The notes under the pieces: model-generated
What the model was told of the DNA's origin: nothing
What the model saw: only the letters and a program-made list of their open reading frames with translations
The model's database searches: none
From: Bog-756 sp963701325
GTDB lineage: Bacteria > Actinomycetota > Acidimicrobiia > Acidimicrobiales > RAAP-2
DNA: 64,000 nt
Reading direction: 5' to 3'
Assembly (NCBI GenBank): GCA_963701325.1
Contig: OY969604.1
Location: 1,240,001-1,304,000 of the forward strand
Shown: piece after piece, positions 15,860 through 24,253 of the stretch
How the letters are laid out: each line of letters begins with the position of its first letter
How positions within the stretch are numbered: position 1 is the stretch's first letter
Position numbers and translations under genes: made by a program

Positions 15860-16714
15860 GTGGATCTCGGGCGAGTGGGCGTCTGGTGGAGTGGTAGCTG
15901 GCGGGACACCAGCCACGATTCGGTCGATGTGCCCGCCGAGTTGGAAGAGCTTGGCTACACCGCATTGTGGTCTTCGGGCGGGTTCCAGTCCGGGCTCTCG
16001 CCACATTTCGAACGACTGCTCGCGGCAACCAACCGGGTGACGGTGATCAGCGGGATCGTCAGCATCTGGTCGACGACCCCCGCTGAGATCGCTCTAGCTG
16101 TCGCTGATCTTGACCTCCGCCATCCGGGCCGTTTCGTCCTCGGTGTCGGTGCCAGCCACGCACCAATCGTCGAGAACTACACCCGTCCATACGGCCACAT
16201 GGTCGAGTACCTCGATGCCCTTGACGCTGCCAGACCTCCGGTAGCGAGAGAGCGAAGGGTACTTGCCGCCCTGGGACCTCGGATGCTGCGACTCTCCGCC
16301 GAGCAAGCCGCGGGTGCCCACCCCTACTTCGTACCCGTCGAACACACGATGCGAGCCCGCGAGACCCTGGGATCCGATCCACTGCTAGCTCCTGAGGTCA
16401 CCGTCGTCCTGGAGAAGGATCCAAGCACAGCGCGACAAACAGCCAGGGCATTTACCGCTGGCTATCTCTCCCTTCCGAACTACGCCAACAACCTCCGCTC
16501 ACTCGGATTCGGAGACGACGACCTTGCCGGAGGAGGAAGCAACCGACTCGTCGATTCGGTTGTGGCCTGGGGCGAACCGGACGGAATCGCAAATCGCATA
16601 CGTGAGCACCTCGATGCTGGCGCAAGCCATGTCTGCGTCCAGGTCCTCGCCGATCACGGTTCGTTCCCGCTCACGGCCTACCGAGAGCTAGCTCCTGCGC
16701 TGATGGAACTCTGA
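15860..16714 (+). CDS. LLM class F420-dependent oxidoreductase
   Basis: A 284-residue luciferase-like enzyme. It begins with GRVGVWWSGSWRD and has ELGYTALWSSGG, ISGIVSIWSTTPAEIA, GRFVLGVGASHAPIVENYTR and RVLAALGPRMLRLSAEQAAG, as in the MSMEG_4141-type F420 subfamily. The GTG start has no Shine-Dalgarno but has TAGCGT at 15848-15853, 12 bases upstream, so the mRNA may be leaderless. It is followed after about 150 bases by the SnoaL gene and may belong to the same regulatory block. Substrate unknown. Confidence 0.87.
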   Translation: MDLGRVGVWWSGSWRDTSHDSVDVPAELEELGYTALWSSGGFQSGLSPHFERLLAATNRVTVISGIVSIWSTTPAEIALAVADLDLRHPGRFVLGVGASHAPIVENYTRPYGHMVEYLDALDAARPPVARERRVLAALGPRMLRLSAEQAAGAHPYFVPVEHTMRARETLGSDPLLAPEVTVVLEKDPSTARQTARAFTAGYLSLPNYANNLRSLGFGDDDLAGGGSNRLVDSVVAWGEPDGIANRIREHLDAGASHVCVQVLADHGSFPLTAYRELAPALMEL

Positions 16715-16863
16715 GCATCCGTTAGCCGGTGTTGCGACCGCCCGTCCGGCGAGGCCGAGCGCCACGGTCTCCCCGGCTTCTCAGGCAACCGGTCGGCTCG
16801 CGCGCCGGTCGCGGTGCCGCCACTGTGATTGCCGATCTGGGAGAACTTCGTTATCGTCAGCGT

Positions 16864-17292
16864 GTGCCCCCACCGGTCGCCGACGTCATCGAACTCGAGC
16901 AGCTGCTCGCCCGCTACGCCGTCGGGATGACCATGGACGACATCGACACGGTCATGCAGGTGTTCACGGAGAACGGTACGTACAGCGCCTTCGGGGACAT
17001 CTACCGGCTCACCGATTTCCCGGCGCTGGTCGCTGCGGCACCGAAGGGTCTCTTCCTCGTCGGGCCCCCCGTGCTCGACCTCGACGGTGACACCGGTTCG
17101 GGGAGGCAACCGCTGTGCTTCGTCGACCAGACGACCCACGAGATGCGCATCGGGTACTACACCGACTCGTACCGCCGGATCCGCGGCGAGTGGCGGCTGC
17201 AGACCCGCGCCATGACCTTCCTTCGCAAGAGCGGGGCCCGTGACTCGGGCCGCGCCCACGACCCCACCCGGCCGCAACCCTCCGCTTCGTGA
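16864..17292 (+). CDS. SnoaL-like (NTF2 superfamily) protein
   Basis: A 142-residue single-domain alpha+beta-cone protein. It has IELEQLLARYAVGMTMDDID followed by TVMQVFTENGTY near the start and MRIGYYTDSYRRIRGEWRLQ near the end, typical of polyketide-cyclase-like or ketosteroid isomerase-like proteins in actinobacterial beta-oxidation operons. Start GTG lacks a Shine-Dalgarno but has TATCGT at 16852-16857, 12 bases upstream. It overlaps the next acyl-CoA dehydrogenase by 4 bases (GTGA), so translation is coupled. It may be an isomerase or hydratase for an acyl-CoA, or a binding protein. Confidence 0.85.
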   Translation: MPPPVADVIELEQLLARYAVGMTMDDIDTVMQVFTENGTYSAFGDIYRLTDFPALVAAAPKGLFLVGPPVLDLDGDTGSGRQPLCFVDQTTHEMRIGYYTDSYRRIRGEWRLQTRAMTFLRKSGARDSGRAHDPTRPQPSAS

Positions 17293-18443
17293 CCGGCGTC
17301 GCGGGCGCCGCCGGTGGCCTCGTCGAGTTCCGGGCGTCACTCGATGCCTGGCTCGACGACAACTCGCAGGCTCTGGCTGCCGGGTTGAGCGGAACCGGCA
17401 CGCTGGACCAGCAGATGGCACAGCTCTCCAAGGTCAAACGCCTCACGTTCGATGCCGGATGGATGCGGGTCGGGTGGCCGGAACGGGTCGGCGGCCTCGG
17501 GGGGTCAACGCTGGCCCGCGCCTACCTGGGTGAGGCGCTGACCGCCAGGGACCTGGTCGAACCCGGCCTCTACTCGATGACCGAGGTGCTCGCGCCCACC
17601 ATGATCGACTACGCAGAACCCGCGCTCGCCGCCGCCATGGTCCCGGCCCTGCTGCGCGGAGACGAGACCTGGTGCCAGGGATTCTCGGAGCCCGGCACCG
17701 GGAGCAACCTCGCCTCGCTCACCTGCCGGGCCACCCTCGTCGAGGGGGACTGGCAGGTCACCGGACAGAAGGTCTGGACGAGCCTGGCGCAGTACGCGCA
17801 CCGCTGCGTCCTGCTCACCCGGACCGGAACGGTGGAGTCCGCCCACCGCGGGATCACCGCCCTCTTCGTGGACATGGACTCCCCCGGCATCACCGTGCGC
17901 GCGATCGGGACCATGCACGGCGGCGAAGAGTTCTGCGAGGTCTTCTTCGACGACGTGGCCGTCCCCCGGTCCCGCACCCTCGGAGACGTCGGGGCCGGCT
18001 GGTCGGTGGCGATGGACCTGCTGCCCTACGAGCGCAGCACCTCGCTCTGGCACCGTGCCGCCTTCCTGCACCGCCGGCTCCGGGAGCTGCTCGAGACCGC
18101 ACCGGCTGCAGCGCTCGACCCGGCCAGGCTCGGGGAGGTCACTCAGTTGCTCTACGCATTCCGCGCACGGTCGCGCAGCACCCAGCACAGGCTGGCGAAC
18201 GGTGAGCACCTGGGTCCGGAGACATCGATCGACAAGGTCCTGCTCGCCACGGCCGAGCAGGCGGTGTTCGACCTGGTCCTCGACGCCCTGGGTCCCGAGC
18301 TGACCGTCGGGGACGATCCGGCCAGCGGGCGCTGGCGCTCCGACTACCTCTACTCCCGGGCGGCCTCGATCTACGGCGGTAGCGCCGAGATCCAGCGGAA
18401 CATCATCGCTCGCCGTCTCCTCGACCTCGGGAGCGACCGGTGA
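17289..18443 (+). CDS. Acyl-CoA dehydrogenase, first subunit of a pair
   Basis: A 384-residue FAD-dependent acyl-CoA dehydrogenase. It has the N-terminal helical domain, the beta-domain signature CQGFSEPGTGSNLASLTCRA near residue 130 and the C-terminal IYGGSAEIQRNIIARRLL. Where many members carry the catalytic Glu in YEGT, this one reads YGGS, so the base may come from elsewhere or from the partner. It starts inside the SnoaL stop and overlaps the next dehydrogenase by 4 bases, the pattern of heteromeric FadE pairs known from steroid degradation in Mycobacterium. Likely substrate: a bulky or branched acyl-CoA. Confidence 0.9.
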   Translation: MTGVAGAAGGLVEFRASLDAWLDDNSQALAAGLSGTGTLDQQMAQLSKVKRLTFDAGWMRVGWPERVGGLGGSTLARAYLGEALTARDLVEPGLYSMTEVLAPTMIDYAEPALAAAMVPALLRGDETWCQGFSEPGTGSNLASLTCRATLVEGDWQVTGQKVWTSLAQYAHRCVLLTRTGTVESAHRGITALFVDMDSPGITVRAIGTMHGGEEFCEVFFDDVAVPRSRTLGDVGAGWSVAMDLLPYERSTSLWHRAAFLHRRLRELLETAPAAALDPARLGEVTQLLYAFRARSRSTQHRLANGEHLGPETSIDKVLLATAEQAVFDLVLDALGPELTVGDDPASGRWRSDYLYSRAASIYGGSAEIQRNIIARRLLDLGSDR

Positions 18444-19406
18444 TCCGAGGCGAGGACCTCGCGCTGTTCGATCGGAGCATCGCCAACGCGACCGGTCACG
18501 CCACCGGACGGGACCTCGACACCGCACTCGACGCGCTCGGGTGGGCCGAGGCGCTCTCGACCGACCCACGGGCAGCCATCTCGGTGTTGTTCGCCCATCA
18601 GGGTGCCGCCAACGCGCACGTCGTCGGCGCTCGGTCGGGTCGTCGCACACGCACTCGGACTAGGCGACGGGTCGGGATCCCGGATCGTGCTGCCGGTCGT
18701 CGGTCGCAGCGAGCCGCCCGGGACCGTGGACGGCGATCTCGTGCACGTTCGTGGCCTCGCGCCCGGCGCGCTCGGCGACGAGCAGGACGCGCTCGTCGTG
18801 ACCTCGGACGGCGCGGGCCTGGGCGTGGCCACGGTACCGACGACCTCGCTCCGGATGCGGCCGGTCGCCGGCATCGATCCGTCCCTCTCGCTGCTCGAGG
18901 TCACCGCCGACGCCGTTAAGACCGGCGTTGCGAGGGAACTGGCCGACACCGGTTGGACCGACGCGATCGCGCTCGGCCGGCTGGCACTCGCCCACGAGTT
19001 GGTCGGAGCGTCCAGGGCGATGCTGGAGCTGGCCTGCGAGCACGCCCGCGGGCGCATCCAGTTCGACCGCCCGATCGCATCCTTCCAGGCGGTCCGCCAC
19101 CGGCTCGCCGAAACGCTGGTCGCCGTCGAGATGGCCGAGGCGATGTTGGACGCGGCGTGGATCGATCGTGCCCCGGAGACAGCGGGCATGGCCAAGGCGG
19201 TGGCCGGGCATCAGGCGCGTACGGCCGCGCGCCACTGCCAACAGGTGCTCGCGGGCATCGGCTTCACGGTCGAGCACCCGCTCCACCGCTACGTTCGGCG
19301 CACCGTCGTCCTCGACCAGATCCTCGGATCGGCAGCCTCGCTCACGACCGGGCTCGGCAACGAGCTCATCGACCGCCGGCGGCTTCCCCCCCTGCTTCCT
19401 CTCTGA
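18440..19406 (+). pseudogene. Acyl-CoA dehydrogenase, second subunit, with apparent frameshift near 18617
   Basis: The reading begins at GTG 18440 (RGEDLALFDRSIANATGH) and continues in the next frame from about 18618 (TSSALGRVVAHALGLGDGSG) to the stop at 19406. The 967-base length is one more than a multiple of three. Removing a base in GCGCA at 18614-18618 restores a 321-residue protein with LGRLALAHELVGASRAMLEL, IASFQAVRHRLAETLVAVEM and GFTVEHPLHRYVRR, all typical of the smaller dehydrogenase of a pair. It may be a true mutation or a sequence error. If translated as two pieces, the second could start at GTG 18603. Its 3' end overlaps the convergent quinone reductase gene by 41 bases. Confidence 0.8.
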
Positions 19407-20403
19407 CACCGGCGTCGGTGCCGGCGGGCGGTGACACGTCGATGACGACCTTCCCGATGGCCTTCCCCTCTGCCACCAGCCCGAGGGCGGCGGCGACCTC
19501 GTCGAGGGGGAACGTCGCCCCCACGTGCGGGACCACCTGTCCGGTCGCGAAGAGCTCCCAGAGCTCGTCGTCGTTGCGTACCAGCTCGTCGGGTGCGTGC
19601 TCGGCGAAGCCCAGGAACTCGAAGCCGAGCACCTCGCACCCCTTCAGCAGCACCAGGTTGAGCGGTATCTTCGGGATCACCCCCGAGGCGTAGCCCACGG
19701 TCACGAAGCGACCACCCCATCGGAGCGAGCGCAGCGCGGGCTCTGCGAGGTCACCGCCGACCGGGTCGACCACGACATCCGCCCCTGTGGGAAGCAGTTC
19801 CTTGAGCGCGCCCCGCAGCTCGACCGCGGGGTGCTCGACGAGGTTGACGGCACCCTGGGCGGCCGCCGCCTCGAGCTTTGCAGCGGACGAGGCCACAGCG
19901 GTCACCGTCGCACCGAAGTGGCAGCCGAGCCGGACCGCGGCCAGGCCCACCCCGCCGCCGGCCCCGAGGACCACCAGCTCCTCGCCCGGCCGCAGCCGGG
20001 CGACCGAGCGCAGGACGTGATAAGCGGTGCGCCACGCCACCCCGAAGGCGGCCGCGTGGCGGTCGTCGACACCGGGAGGAACGGACCGCAGCATCCCGGC
20101 GGCCACGGTCACCTCCTCGGCGAAGGCGCCCACCAATCCTGTGCCTGCCACGCGGTCGCCGACGACGACCCCGTGCACGCCCTCGGCCACTTCCTCCACC
20201 GTGCCCACGAATTCGCTGCCCGGCACGAACGGGGTCGGCACGGAGATCTGGTACCGGTCGGCCACCACGAGCACGTCGGGGAAGTTGACCGCTGCGCTCC
20301 GGATCCGGACCCGGACCTGTCCGGGTCCGAGCTCCGGTTCCGGGAGTTCATCGACCGTGACGACCGCCGGCGGCCCGTAGGTACGGCACACCGCGGCACG
20401 CAC
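19366..20403 (-). CDS. NADPH:quinone oxidoreductase family protein (zinc-independent MDR)
   Basis: A 345-residue medium-chain reductase. It has AAVNFPDVLVVADRYQ, PFVPGSEFVGTVEEVAEGV, the Rossmann LGAGGGVGLAAVRLGCHFGA and VVDPVGGDLAEPALRSLRWG, and no Cys/His set for catalytic zinc. Members reduce quinones or act as acyl-CoA or enone reductases. The GTG start is just after the stop of the enoyl-CoA hydratase; it is the last gene of the four-gene operon led by the acyl-CoA dehydrogenase at 22200-23501. The tail after residue about 325 (PAGTDAGVREEAGGEAAGGR) is unconserved and overlaps the convergent gene. Confidence 0.9.
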   Translation of the reverse strand: MRAAVCRTYGPPAVVTVDELPEPELGPGQVRVRIRSAAVNFPDVLVVADRYQISVPTPFVPGSEFVGTVEEVAEGVHGVVVGDRVAGTGLVGAFAEEVTVAAGMLRSVPPGVDDRHAAAFGVAWRTAYHVLRSVARLRPGEELVVLGAGGGVGLAAVRLGCHFGATVTAVASSAAKLEAAAAQGAVNLVEHPAVELRGALKELLPTGADVVVDPVGGDLAEPALRSLRWGGRFVTVGYASGVIPKIPLNLVLLKGCEVLGFEFLGFAEHAPDELVRNDDELWELFATGQVVPHVGATFPLDEVAAALGLVAEGKAIGKVVIDVSPPAGTDAGVREEAGGEAAGGR

Positions 20404-20404
20404 T

Positions 20405-21187
20405 TCAGCGGCCCCTCCAGACCGGGTCGCGCTTCTCGACGTAGGCCCGGGCTCCCTCCTGGGCATCCTCGCTGGAGAAGACCACCGACGACCACTCCTG
20501 GAGACGCGACGGCACGGCGGCCGGATCCGTCACGCCGAGGCGCACGAGCTCCTTGGTGGCAGCCAACCCGAGGGGACCGTTCGCGGCGATCCGCTCTGCC
20601 ATCTCGACGGCCCGTGCCAGGACGTCCGCGGGCGGCACGACGGCGTTGACCAACCCGATGGCATAGGCGCGTGCGGCGTCGATAAGCTCTCCGCTCAACG
20701 TCATCTCGAGGGCGATCGCCAACGGGATCCTGGTACCGATCTGGGTTCCCCAACCCGCTGCGAAGAGCCCGCGCTTGACCTCCGGCAGACCGAAGCGCGC
20801 CTCGCTGGACGCGATGACCACGTCGCAACCGAGCAGCAGCTCGAGGCCACCGGCCACCGCGGACGCGTTGGCCGCCCCCACCACCGGCACGCTGACCTGT
20901 CCCCGGAGGAGGCGCATGTACGCGTCCGTCGTCTCGCCGGGAGTCGCGCCGGGCACGTCCCCCCCGGCGAAGGACCGCAGGTCCATGCCCGCGGAGAATG
21001 CGCGCTCACCGGTCCCGGTGAGGACGACCGCCCGGATGTCCGGGCTGGACTCGGCCTCGAGGATGGCAGCCCCGAGATCGGCGAGCAGCCCCGAGGTCAG
21101 GGCGTTGCGCGCCTCGGGGCGGTTGAGCCGGAGGATCTCGACGGCCCCCTGCCGCTCCCGTACGAGCTCGGCGCCCGGCTCGCTCAC
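20405..21187 (-). CDS. Enoyl-CoA hydratase/isomerase family protein
   Basis: A 260-residue crotonase-fold protein. Oxyanion-hole residues are in AFSAGMDLRSF and ASAVAGGLELLLGCDVVIAS; the catalytic Glu region is in ARFGLPEVKRGLF. It has the usual PLAIALEMTLSGELIDAARA and GLVNAVVP. The GTG start overlaps the stop of the kinase gene (GTGA), so translation is coupled. It would hydrate an enoyl-CoA made by the acyl-CoA dehydrogenase of this operon, or isomerise it. Confidence 0.92.
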   Translation of the reverse strand: MSEPGAELVRERQGAVEILRLNRPEARNALTSGLLADLGAAILEAESSPDIRAVVLTGTGERAFSAGMDLRSFAGGDVPGATPGETTDAYMRLLRGQVSVPVVGAANASAVAGGLELLLGCDVVIASSEARFGLPEVKRGLFAAGWGTQIGTRIPLAIALEMTLSGELIDAARAYAIGLVNAVVPPADVLARAVEMAERIAANGPLGLAATKELVRLGVTDPAAVPSRLQEWSSVVFSSEDAQEGARAYVEKRDPVWRGR

Positions 21188-22200
21188 GAGCGGTAGTCGG
21201 AGGTCTCGGCCAGTTCGGCCGCACCCCGCATGAGATCCAGGATGATCGGCCCGTAGACCTCGAGCTTCGGGTCGTCGCCGGCCCGCTGGAACCCCTGCTC
21301 GAGCACGATGGCCAGCTTCCACTTGGCCAGCACGCAGTAGTAGTCGATGTCGTCGACCTGCCGCTGCGACACCTCGACGTAGCGGTCGAGGAGGGCCGAG
21401 CGCGGCGGCATGCCCGTCATGTCCACATAGCTGATCCCGCCACCGGGCGAATCAGGATCCTCCGGCCACCCGTTGACCACCCATGCCAGATCGAGCTTGG
21501 GGTCGCCGACCGTCCCCATCTCCCAGTCCACGATGGCCGCCATCCGGGCAGGTGCCCCGTGCCGGAACATCACGTTGGCGAACTGGTAGTCGCCGTGCAT
21601 GAGGCCGGGGACGAAGTCGATCGGTCGGTGCGCGCGCAACCAGGCCGACGCGACGTCGAACCCGGGAAGCTCGCGTCCCTTGATGCGGTCGAGGAACGCC
21701 GTCCACCGGTCGACCTGGCGGTCGTGGAAACCGTCGGGACGCCCGAGGCCTTCGAGACCGTTGGCCCGCCAGTCGACCCTGGCCAGCTGCGCGATGCCGT
21801 CGACGAGCTCGAACGCGAGGCCCTGCCTGGCCTCGACGTCGGTGTCGAAGGGCGGTGGCCAGCCGTCGGTGTTCATCGGCGACCAGCCGTCGACGTAGCC
21901 CATCAGATAGAAGTTGCGCCCGAGGACGGACTTGTCCTTGCACATGGCGACCGCCGCTGTGTGGGGGACGTCGGTTCCGTCGAGCGCCTCGATGATCCGC
22001 CACTCGCGGTGGATCCCTTCGTCGCGGGTGTCCGGTGCCGTCGGCGGGGGGATGCGCAGGGCGCAGTGCAGCTCGCCCCTGCGGATCTCGTAGATCTCGT
22101 TCTGCGATCCCCCGGACACGAAGGCGTGCTCGACGGGTTCACCCGTCCTCCCGAGCCCTCGCTCGTCCATCCAGGCGGTCAGCGCTGCGACGTCGATCAT
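21184..22200 (-). CDS. Phosphotransferase (APH family), acyl-CoA dehydrogenase-associated kinase
   Basis: A 338-residue aminoglycoside phosphotransferase-fold kinase. It has FVSGGSQNEIYEIRRG and LHCALRIPPP for ATP binding, the catalytic loop LMHGDYQFANVMF (Brenner motif) near residue 200 and the metal-binding DWEMGTVGDPKLDLAW. Its start overlaps the acyl-CoA dehydrogenase stop (ATGA). The same two domains are fused in eukaryotic ACAD10/ACAD11 and adjacent in bacterial levulinate operons (LvaA with LvaC), where the kinase phosphorylates a 4-hydroxyacyl-CoA. A 4-hydroxyacyl-CoA kinase role is therefore plausible, though many members remain unassigned. Confidence 0.9.
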   Translation of the reverse strand: MIDVAALTAWMDERGLGRTGEPVEHAFVSGGSQNEIYEIRRGELHCALRIPPPTAPDTRDEGIHREWRIIEALDGTDVPHTAAVAMCKDKSVLGRNFYLMGYVDGWSPMNTDGWPPPFDTDVEARQGLAFELVDGIAQLARVDWRANGLEGLGRPDGFHDRQVDRWTAFLDRIKGRELPGFDVASAWLRAHRPIDFVPGLMHGDYQFANVMFRHGAPARMAAIVDWEMGTVGDPKLDLAWVVNGWPEDPDSPGGGISYVDMTGMPPRSALLDRYVEVSQRQVDDIDYYCVLAKWKLAIVLEQGFQRAGDDPKLEVYGPIILDLMRGAAELAETSDYRS

Positions 22201-23501
22201 CAGAGATTCCCCACTTCGAGCTCGAGGAGCGCGGCGAACTTCTCGCGTGCCGTGTCGCGGCGCGTCGGGAGATGCTGGGTCGGCCAGGGGCCGTCGGTCG
22301 CTTCGTGGTCACGGAGCACCTGTTTGGCGACGGTCACCTTGTGCACTTCGGTCGGACCGTCCGCGAGGCCCATCACGCTGGCGGCGACCAACATCGAGGG
22401 GAAGGACATCTCGTTGCTGACCCCGAGCGCGCCGTGGATCTGGATGGTCCGCCATGCGATGTCGTGCAGGACGCCCGGCATCAGGACCTTCACTGCGGCG
22501 ATGTCCTTGCGGACCTTCCGGTAGTCGTTGTGCTTGTCGATGAGCCACGCTGTGTACAGCACGTACAGACGGAACTGCATGAGCTGGGCGTAGGAGTCCG
22601 CGATGTAGCCCTGGACGAATTGCTTGTCCGACAGCCGCCCGCCCTGCACGTCGCGGCTGAGCGCGCGCTCGCACATGGCGTCGAGCGCCCGCCGGGCCAT
22701 GCCGATCGTCCGCATGGCGTGGTGGATGCGGCCGCCACCGAGTCGGGTCTGGGCGATCGCGAAGGCCTGACCCTCACCTCCGAGGAGTGCCTCGGGTGGG
22801 AGGCGCACGTCGTCGTAGTGGATGAGGGCGTGCGAGCCCTCACCCGCGGGCTCGCCAGCGAGGCCGATGTTGCGGACGATGTCGATGCCAGGGGTGTCCG
22901 ACGGGACGAGGAACATCGACATGCCCTGGTACGCGCTGATCTCGGGGTTGGTCACGGCCATCACGATGAGGAACGCGGCGGTCCGGGCGTTCGAGGAGAA
23001 GAACTTCCACCCGTTGAGGATCCACTGGTCACCGTCCCGCACCGCACGGGTCTCGAACCGGGTCGGGTCCGAGCCTCCCTGGGGCTCGGTCATCGAGTAG
23101 CAGGAGAAGAGCGACCCCTCGAGAAGGGGATGCAGGTAGCGCTCCTTCTGCGCCTCGGTTCCGTAGTGGGCGATGATCTCGGCGTTGCCGGTGTCGGGGG
23201 CCTGGCAGCCGAAGATGACCGGCGCCCAGGAGGACCGGCCGAGGATCTCGTTGAGGAGCGAGAGCTTGAGCTGCCCGTGGCCCTGGCCGCCGAGCTCGGG
23301 GCCGAGGTGGGTCGCCCACAGGCCTTCGGCCCGCACCCGCTCCTTGAGCGGGTCCACGATCGCCCGCAGGTTCCCCTCCGGCGGCGTGAACTCGAGCCCA
23401 CGCCAGAGCATGTCGATCGGCTCGACCTCGGTGCGCACGAACTCGTCGGCCCAGTCGAGCTTCTGCTGGTACTCAGGATCCGTCTCGAAGTCCCAGGTCA
23501 T
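22200..23501 (-). CDS. Acyl-CoA dehydrogenase (ACAD10/11-like)
   Basis: A 433-residue acyl-CoA dehydrogenase. It has GLWATHLGPELGGQGHGQLK near residue 65, FSCYSMTEPQGGSDPTRFET near 140, SNARTAAFLIVMAVTN and, at the C-terminus, WRTIQIHGALGVSNEMSF with LADGPTEVHKVTVAKQ, the arrangement of the ACAD10/11 type. GAGGAGGGGAG precedes the ATG. It heads the operon dehydrogenase, kinase, hydratase, quinone reductase, with overlapping or touching ends throughout. It is divergent from a TetR gene with an operator pair between or just inside the starts. With the kinase it may process phosphorylated 4-hydroxyacyl-CoA, as known for that family. Confidence 0.93.
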   Translation of the reverse strand: MTWDFETDPEYQQKLDWADEFVRTEVEPIDMLWRGLEFTPPEGNLRAIVDPLKERVRAEGLWATHLGPELGGQGHGQLKLSLLNEILGRSSWAPVIFGCQAPDTGNAEIIAHYGTEAQKERYLHPLLEGSLFSCYSMTEPQGGSDPTRFETRAVRDGDQWILNGWKFFSSNARTAAFLIVMAVTNPEISAYQGMSMFLVPSDTPGIDIVRNIGLAGEPAGEGSHALIHYDDVRLPPEALLGGEGQAFAIAQTRLGGGRIHHAMRTIGMARRALDAMCERALSRDVQGGRLSDKQFVQGYIADSYAQLMQFRLYVLYTAWLIDKHNDYRKVRKDIAAVKVLMPGVLHDIAWRTIQIHGALGVSNEMSFPSMLVAASVMGLADGPTEVHKVTVAKQVLRDHEATDGPWPTQHLPTRRDTAREKFAALLELEVGNL

Positions 23502-23527
23502 CGGGGTCTCCCCTCCTCGTCGACGTG

Positions 23528-23559
23528 CAGAATATCATTCTGTCAATGGAGAATTCTCC
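23528..23559. promoter_or_regulatory. Two dyads at the divergent acyl-CoA dehydrogenase/TetR promoter
   Basis: CAGAATatcATTCTG (23528-23542) is a perfect 6+3+6 inverted repeat and GGAGAATTCTCC (23548-23559) a perfect 12-base palindrome. They cover the TATCAT -10-like box at 23533-23538 and the TetR ATG at 23546. Only 44 bases separate the two starts. They are likely operators for the adjacent TetR protein, repressing both directions. The first shares its pattern with the dyad at 6389-6403. Confidence 0.6.
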
Positions 23560-24253
23560 GTCGGCGGAGCAGAACGACGTAGCGTCCCGGATCGCCCGCG
23601 AGACGCTCGTGAAGCGCGGCCCGGACTACACGGGCGAGGTGCGGCGGCTGCTCGACGCCGGGCGCGCGGTCATGCGGCGGTGCGGGACCGGTGCGCGGCC
23701 CCGTGTGGCCGACATCGTCGGCGAGGCCGGGCTCTCCAACGACGCCTTCTACCGGCACTTCGCCTCGAAGGACGCGCTCGTCGCGGCCATCCTCGACGAC
23801 GGCACCGAGCGACTGGTGAGCTACTTGGCCCACCAGATGACCAAGGCGGAGAACGCAGAGGGCAGGGTCCGCCGGTGGGTCGAGGGTGTCCTCGCACAGG
23901 CCTCGGACTCGGAGGGTGCGGACACCACGCTCGCAGTCCTCTGGAACGCCGGCAACCTCGGCTCGAGGTCTTCCCCCGACGCATCGACCGCCACCCGGCT
24001 CGCCACCCTGCTCCCCGAGCCGCTCGGCGAGCTCGGGTGCCCTGACCCGGAGGTCGACGCCGTCCTCGTCGCACACGCGGTGGTCGGGACGCTCACCGAT
24101 CTCCTCTGGCAGCACCGCCGCCCGACCTCCCGGGACGTCGACCATCTGGTCGGGTTCATCGTCGCGGCCTGCTCCGCGAACGCCCCCCGGCAGAGCCCGG
24201 GGCGTGCCACTCCCGCTAGGGGCGATCCCCCGTCCCCACGCCGCGGACGATGA
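23546..24253 (+). CDS. TetR family transcriptional regulator
   Basis: A 235-residue repressor. The helix-turn-helix lies at about residues 45-75 (RPRVADIVGEAGLSNDAFYR followed by HFASKDALVAAIL), and the rest is the helical ligand domain. The start is taken as ATG 23546 because a TATCAT box lies 13 bases upstream without a ribosome site, consistent with a leaderless transcript; a GTG at 23525 would add 7 residues. It is divergent from the dehydrogenase-kinase-hydratase-reductase operon and probably represses it until an acyl-CoA ligand binds. The 3' end overlaps the convergent second TetR gene by 38 bases. Confidence 0.9.
   Translation: MENSPSAEQNDVASRIARETLVKRGPDYTGEVRRLLDAGRAVMRRCGTGARPRVADIVGEAGLSNDAFYRHFASKDALVAAILDDGTERLVSYLAHQMTKAENAEGRVRRWVEGVLAQASDSEGADTTLAVLWNAGNLGSRSSPDASTATRLATLLPEPLGELGCPDPEVDAVLVAHAVVGTLTDLLWQHRRPTSRDVDHLVGFIVAACSANAPRQSPGRATPARGDPPSPRRGR

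Noticed and set aside
22035..23582. 515-codon plus-strand frame opposite the ACAD10/11-like gene
   Set aside because: Antisense shadow. The minus-strand gene has complete dehydrogenase signatures and a strong ribosome site.
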